Source of the DNA: Diphasiastrum complanatum
Taxonomy: Eukaryota; Streptophyta; Lycopodiopsida; Lycopodiales; Lycopodiaceae
Direction: 5' to 3'
Length of the DNA: 64,000 nt
Assembly: GCA_029204225.1 (NCBI GenBank)
Contig: CM055100.1
Span: 9,543,058-9,607,057 of the forward strand
Shown piece by piece: positions 58,579 through 64,000 of the stretch (position 1 is the stretch's first letter; the number at the start of each line of letters is the position of its first letter). The position numbers and the translations under genes are program-made. Under the pieces are notes generated by a model that ran no database searches, was not told the DNA's origin, and was given only the letters and a program-made list of their open reading frames with translations.

Positions 58579-61490
58579 GTATGGAAATCACGATTCTCTG
58601 TTGATTGCTTTGCTTGATGATGAATTTTCTGACGAAAAAATGAGCAAGCGCTTGCGTTTTTATCTAAGATTTTGAAAGATGCAGGAGTTTTCGTACTAGT
58701 TACGTCAATATTTTCTTAGATCTTTCTTTGTTCATCGTTCTTTTACATTTTAAGCCCCGGCTGCCTTGAAATTGCAGTTGTTTTGTTACTTACATCAAGC
58801 ATGTCTAAATATGTCTTAATGTTTCAGCACTTGATAAGCAAGTTCGATCATTATCATGAAGGATTTCTTTTTTCTTGGATTATCATGATTGTTTTTCGGG
58901 ATCGATGACAAATAATAGCAAGACAGGGCTGTTATGACTGAGGATGCTATCAGCATGTTCGGCGTATTTAGTGTAGTGTTAGTTTCTCTTAAGCTGTAGC
59001 AGATATTTGCTTGATTCATATTCGTTGTTGGAGAGTAACAGTATTCTTCCATTTGCGATATTATCGGACTCGACCAGCTTTAGGGCGGTTTTATCCTTCA
59101 ATCATCTGCTTTTGAGGTCTACTTCTTGTCGGGGACGTTTATACGTACGGCATGGTAATATGGTTGCATGAAAGCTGACGCAACCTCTAGTTTATTATCA
59201 ATGCTTCGTTTTTTAATAAAGCTTCGAAGGTATGTAATATGTATTATTCCCTAGTCTTCTACGTCCTTTTTTCTGCGAGTGAAGTAGTAACTGATTTTCT
59301 GGTTTGAGCGATGCTTCGCTTCAGAAAATGTTTTGTATTATGCTATAGAGAGGAAACATGCATATTAATCTTAAGGGAAAGAAAATGTTCCGTAAGTAGG
59401 TAGGTTGGCAGCCACACTCCTCTTGAATTGGATCTAAGCTTCGTTATTTTTGGATTCCGAGCCTCTTACATTTACCTGTTACTGCTGGCGCTACCCTTCG
59501 TTGACATTATCTTCCTGGTCCGTATCTCAGTGCCATCATGTTGTGTACGCTGTCACAGATAAAAAATTCAACGTTTCTTAAATTTACCCGTTTGCTGCAA
59601 ATGTAGATCAATACTAAGGGCGCTACCCTTCGTTGACATTATCTTCTTACTCCGTGTCTCAGTGCCATCATGTTGTGTACGCTGTCACATATACTAATTA
59701 GGACATCCTTGAAAGAACGAGTACTGTTCTATGTGTTGCAAACAATATCAGTCAATAAGTTGTTGAGATTGTTGCTTGTGGCGTGCACATTTTGTAGTGG
59801 AATATGTCTGATTGAGCTATTCCGTCTCTTATTAGCTTTTGGAAGCTATCATACCAGATCGCGGTTCATGAATGTACGTTCAGAGTTCTCTGGTACATGA
59901 TACACATAAAGTATGTCCGTTACAGATTATGATGTGTTGATGTTGAAATAAAGTTGAAGGATGGTTTGGTCAAACTATGAATGCAGATCTAGAAACCATA
60001 GAGATGGGAAAAGGTGTGCCGTGAGTCTTAAGTAGTGTTTCTTTTTTATGACGAACCGTTCTTGGGACCACTTAGCATGGTTTGTTGTAGGCACTATAAA
60101 GAGTTCAAAGAAAAAAAGAGATAAAGAAAGTATTATAACTGTGTGTACTAGAGATCTATATAAGTTTCTGAGGCACCCAATTTCAAAAGCAAACAAAGAG
60201 GCCTTTAAAACACAAATCCGTAGATATATCCTTCATAAACTGATTAATCTTGTTTGTTTGAACCTTGTTTTTTGGTCTGTAGGTTGCACTATGTCTACAA
60301 AGTTGGGTCCCTTAAAAGAAGTTAGCAGCTCTGTGTTTTGGAGTATCCATGTCTCATTCTAGTAGACCCTCTTACTAACAGCAGTTGCTTGAGCTGATAC
60401 ATGCAAAAAATTTCATCAAAATCAATATTTTGGCTTCACCACTGTTCTAACGAACATCCCAAGAGAACCACATGCTAAATATAAGACTAAGACATCTTTC
60501 ATCCTCCTCAACAATCATGATCCCGGTTGTGGTGTTCTTCGGCTTTGAAGTTTGTCATCGTTGTAGCCTAGTACCTCAATGTGCCTAGACATAAGATTTT
60601 ACTATGATAGAACCTTACGTTTTGCTTCTTGAACTCCTTAGTGATGGCTGGTGGATGTGCCTGTAGCGCTCTTCTAAGTGTCGTACAGAAGTTAGTATGT
60701 ATAACAGACTGTATTCACTACTGTTGCAAAACTTCGATATAGTTGGAGCAACAAGCATTGAGTTCCTGAAAGTACCTGCGAAGTGAAGAGGGTAGAACTT
60801 GTTGGAGGGATATGGCTTGATTGAAGGCATCAATATCTAGTTGAGATGTCAACAAGGCTTGCAACATTTCACAAGAAAAATATCATCACCGGGATGATTC
60901 ACAGAAGTTTTATTCTCATAAGCCAGTGAACCACCCTTAACTTTTATGCTTGCAATGTGGTCTCTGCGCTATCTCCTCGTTATGGTGAATCATTACCTGT
61001 ACCTTTGAAGTGAAAATTTCAAAAAAACTAATGTTACTGTTGAAGATAGAATTTCACAGTATATCGATTTAGATTGTAGTGTGATGTAAGGACAATGTTT
61101 TAGTAGTGAATGCCACTTATTAAACGAAATTTTCTTCCTTTCAACTAGATTTTTCCTTCTCTCCAGTTTTACTTTTTCTGCTCGAAATTCAAAAACTGCT
61201 CTGGAAATTTTACTGATGTATCTGATTGTTGCAAGTTGAATATGAAGCGAACATCCAATTTTCTTCATGTTCTTGCTGGTTTTGTCAATCAGCCATGGAT
61301 TTTAAATACTATTATTGATATTTAAGTTTCTGAAATATTTTCTCCGGAGAAGTCAATACTGACCAGGCTTCAATTGGCAGACTATTATTTTTTCTAAATT
61401 TGAAACTTTCTATAAGAATAATCTGCCTTGTCATGAAGAAGTTTGTCACTCGGCAAGTTGCTTTATTTGCATTCATTTTTATGTTTGCAG
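58579..61490 (+). other. Probable leader intron of LRAT gene 2
   Basis: 2.9 kb with no recognisable coding sequence. Its last 750 bp resemble the sequence before LRAT gene 1. A 70 bp direct repeat lies at 59488-59557 and 59620-59689. The acceptor ATGTTTGCAG ends at 61490. Confidence 0.45.
59488..59689. repeat. 70 bp direct repeat
   Basis: 59488-59557 and 59620-59689 are nearly identical (shared GCGCTACCCTTCGTTGACAT and CAGTGCCATCATGTTGTGTA), offset 132 bp, differing at a few bases in the middle. Confidence 0.85.
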
Positions 61491-61520
61491 GACACCATTT
61501 GAAACTTGGGAGTAGGATTC

Positions 61521-62255
61521 ATGGGCCTTTTATCAAATAGAATCGAGAGGGAGGAACTGCAGCCAGGTGATCATATATATGCTTGGCGAAATGCATACAT
61601 CTATGCACACCATGGGATTTATTGTGGTGATGGAAAAGTGATCCATTTCACAAGGGGAAGGAATGAAGAACTTGGAACTGGCACCTTCTTGGATTCATTG
61701 ACCTCAAGTTCACGACCTGGCCCCACTAGCACCACTTGCGAAATATGTGGTACTAATGCAGATAGTCAGGGTGTTCTGCTGTCCTGTCTGGATTGCTTTC
61801 TGTTGGGTTGTCCACTGTACCGCTTTGAATATGGCACGAGCTTCACGACATTTGTTGTCAAAGCTCGAGGCGGTACATGCACAACTGCTAGTTCTGATCC
61901 TTCCGAGCTTGTTCTTCATAGAGCCTATTACCTGCTTAACAATGGATTTGGTTGCTATCACATCTTTCATAATAATTGCGAAGATTTTGCTATCTATTGC
62001 AAGACTGGATTACTTGTGACTGAGAGAAATGGGATTGGAAGGAGTGGACAGGCCATATCATTTTTAGGTGCCCCATTGAGTGCTGTTGTCTCTACTCCTT
62101 TGCGTTTCCTCATGGTAAACCCTCTGGGCTTAGTGGCTGTTACAGCTGGAATATACAGCTTTAGTAGATATGCAGCAGATATAGGTGTTCGAAGTGATGT
62201 TGCGAAAGTTGATGTTGAAGATCTAGCTGTCAATCTTGGTTGGCAGCGCTCCTGA
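61521..62255 (+). CDS. LRAT/NC-domain protein, copy 2
   Basis: 244 residues from the ATG at 61521, 30 bases after a splice acceptor. MGLLSNRIEREELQPGDHIY is the start seen across plant family members, so the five extra upstream codons were not used. The LRAT catalytic set is His31 and His42 (HHGIYCGDGKVIHF) and Cys153 (NNCEDFAIYCKTG). RGGTCTTASSDPSELVLHRA and the tail DIGVRSDVAKVDVEDLAVN are family hallmarks. A hydrophobic segment (about residues 175-205) suggests membrane association. The biochemical role in plants is unsettled; animal relatives transfer or hydrolyse acyl groups through a thioester on Cys. Clear duplicate of 40847-41587, in the same orientation. Confidence 0.93.
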   Translation: MGLLSNRIEREELQPGDHIYAWRNAYIYAHHGIYCGDGKVIHFTRGRNEELGTGTFLDSLTSSSRPGPTSTTCEICGTNADSQGVLLSCLDCFLLGCPLYRFEYGTSFTTFVVKARGGTCTTASSDPSELVLHRAYYLLNNGFGCYHIFHNNCEDFAIYCKTGLLVTERNGIGRSGQAISFLGAPLSAVVSTPLRFLMVNPLGLVAVTAGIYSFSRYAADIGVRSDVAKVDVEDLAVNLGWQRS

Positions 62256-63106
62256 CTTCACTTGGACAAGGATTATTAGAATCAAGGCTTTAGACTGGAT
62301 TGTAGTATCAGTATGGTGCTAGTTGTGCTGGCTGGTTGACTGTGCAGTTAAAAAGATTCTGAGGGGTAGTAGTGTCCAGCCATATGGAAGTAGTCCTTGA
62401 CAATTGCTATGATATGGATTATGTAGGTTAGTCCTAATGAAGGCATTTGCTGATCAAGCGTTTTAATTATTTGTAATAGCTAAGCTAGTCTGGACTTGAA
62501 GTTGAGGTTGCTTCTAAAAGCGAGTATTGGGTATCTGATGAACATAATGAAATAAGGGCACATCTTTACTCAAGAGCCCACATATTTTACCTACTGACAG
62601 ACGTAAATATTTCCTTTGCTTATGAAGATACCACCAAGCTTAAAAAAACTAAGGTGTGGCTGTATCACCTGATAGAACAGTTTGAAGGTTCTGCTTTGGC
62701 TATGTGCAATGCCTATGTTTTCGATTTTTTTAGGAAATTCAGTTTATGAAAGCAGGTGAGAAAATACCTTGTTTCATGAAAAAATAAAATATGTTCTCCG
62801 CCATGCATCAATATTAGTACCAGTGCCCTTACCTTAATTCAACTAAAAAAAGAAATGCAGATGGTGACTGGTCCAGCATACAAGCATTGCACAACATTGA
62901 GCAGGTCTGAACTTGCTCTAGACTTGCAAAATAGGTGCCAAATCTAAGACAACCCTCAGTATATCGAAAGTAGCAGAGCTGCAACTTTTGGGATACATTC
63001 TAACAGAAGCTGTGTTTGACAAGGTAAAAGGCCTTGAAGTGTCCTTAGGTTGCGCCTTTTTGAACATAGTCTTAAAGGCTGGGCCTTTCGAATGTATCCG
63101 CCAATT
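62256..63106 (+). other. 3' flank of LRAT gene 2
   Basis: The first 300 bases probably hold the 3' UTR; no perfect AATAAA is seen, only AATGAAATAAG near 62547. Nothing else is recognised. Confidence 0.35.
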
Positions 63107-63306
63107 TGCACAGGCAGTACATGCCAGGTGCGCACCCAATGGTGTACCTTTAGTGAGAGATCGTTGTTGACACAAGGACAATCTCTCACTGAAGGTGCAT
63201 TATTGGACGTTGGGTGCACCTTTAGTGAGAGATTGTCATTTACACAAGGACAATCTCTCACTAAAGGTGCATTGTTGGGTGCACACCTGGCATTTATTGC
63301 CTGTGC
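63107..63306. mobile_element. Foldback/MITE-like long inverted repeat
   Basis: TGCACAGGCAGTACATGCCA at 63107 is answered by an imperfect reverse complement ending about 63306, and pairing continues inward through GTGCGCACCCAA and ACCTTTAGTGAGAGAT. Inside, 63216-63237 and 63249-63270 form a perfect 22 bp stem around an 11-base loop. A second, imperfect copy of that hairpin is at 63146-63195. Frames on both strands here are shadows of the repeat. Confidence 0.8.
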
Positions 63307-64000
63307 ATTTTTCATCTTCAGGCACCAATGGTTATGGCCAGCTTACTGGTACTAACTCTTTCTATTGTCAATGGTGCATTCTGTCCACCAGCTATGCTTT
63401 CTATTTGGTTATGAGCATGTCGACAAGCTGGAGTGATACAAATTTTACATCTTGTTTATCATAGCCTCCTCCCTATGTCAATCAAGATTCTCTTTTTGTT
63501 GTTTCCATGTACTATTTGAGATTTCCAATTGTGAGTGTTTCAAACAAATTTGTATGTGAAATGTGGCGAACGTAAAGTTCTGTGTTTTATATATTTACAT
63601 ATATGATTTGAGATTTTGAATTGCCTGTGTGTGTTATATATATATGTGTGTGTTTGTGTTTGTTTCACAATTGCACGCCCACATCTGGAATTGAAATTTG
63701 GAGAGTGATCCGAATCATGACCCCCGATTCGTTGGGGGCACAATTTGTGATTCGTTTGGTTTTGTTTTTTGAATTTTTTATTTTTTGGAAAAAGTTGTAT
63801 ACAATATGGTGTTAGCAAAGAAATATAAAAAGAAAGAAATAAAACACCGTGACATGTGTATTGTAAGTTTACGTGTGAGTAATTGTTAATAAACTTCTAC
63901 CATGGGATGTGTGTTATAAGACTATGAGTTGAAGCTTAATAAGGTAAACTTCTAAAACTAAGCTTAGAAATAAAAGATTTCAAGTTTAAGTTTTAAGTTT
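63307..64000. other. Intergenic to window end
   Basis: No gene recognised. A short TG/TA-rich simple repeat lies at about 63626-63665. Confidence 0.4.

Noticed and set aside
61710-62233. Open frames antisense to LRAT gene 2 (and 40897-41259 antisense to gene 1)
   Set aside because: They overlap conserved LRAT coding sequence and have no motif of their own.
62918-63464. Several overlapping frames near the right end
   Set aside because: They arise from the foldback repeat, which is stop-poor on both strands.

Overview
This looks like nuclear DNA from a flowering plant. The genes are intron-containing, with GT-AG introns and AATAAA signals. Both host families are typical of land plants: a secreted GDSL esterase/lipase and the plant LRAT ('NC domain') proteins. 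Almost everything between them is plant Ty1/copia and Ty3/gypsy retrotransposon sequence, mostly decayed, plus long (CT)n microsatellites. The LRAT proteins look closer to monocot or early-diverging angiosperm forms than to Arabidopsis, but the species cannot be fixed from this window.

Host genes. (1) GDSL lipase, + strand, 11131-13140: five exons joining to a 399-codon open protein. (2) LRAT-domain gene 1, + strand, CDS 40847-41587. (3) LRAT-domain gene 2, + strand, CDS 61521-62255, with a likely non-coding leader exon near 58460-58578 below two G-boxes. The two LRAT genes are duplicates about 20 kb apart, and their upstream introns are also related.

Mobile layer, left to right. 0.2-3.0 kb: palindrome-bearing repeats and a copia gag/LTR relic. 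4.5-7.4 kb: copia pol with a 1 kb internal tandem duplication. 7.4-8.4 kb: gypsy gag in two inverted halves. 14.4-21.9 kb: two copia internal regions sharing one LTR, each with an internally inverted segment, the second also carrying a 376 bp MITE. 24.3-26.7 kb: a compact LTR element (LTR, 938 bp interior, LTR) holding one unrecognised 274-codon frame; its LTR and leader start tie it to the gypsy family at 33.6-35.4 and 51-55.4 kb. 27.6-30.0 kb: copia LTR and pol pieces with a 173 bp (CT)n tract inside the RNase H frame. 30.6-38.4 kb: gag relics, a gypsy leader with LTR, and a third copia LTR. 45.4-50.9 kb: the most complete copia element (- strand), nested in the RT start of a gypsy element (- strand, to 55.4 kb).

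Nothing suggests a bacterial-type operon, CRISPR array or defence system. The most unusual points are the repeated internal inversions in three retroelements, the compact LTR element with its single unknown frame, (CT)n tracts grown inside transposon sequence, and a foldback repeat at 63.1-63.3 kb. All coordinates and splice sites were read by eye, and frames were checked only by hand.
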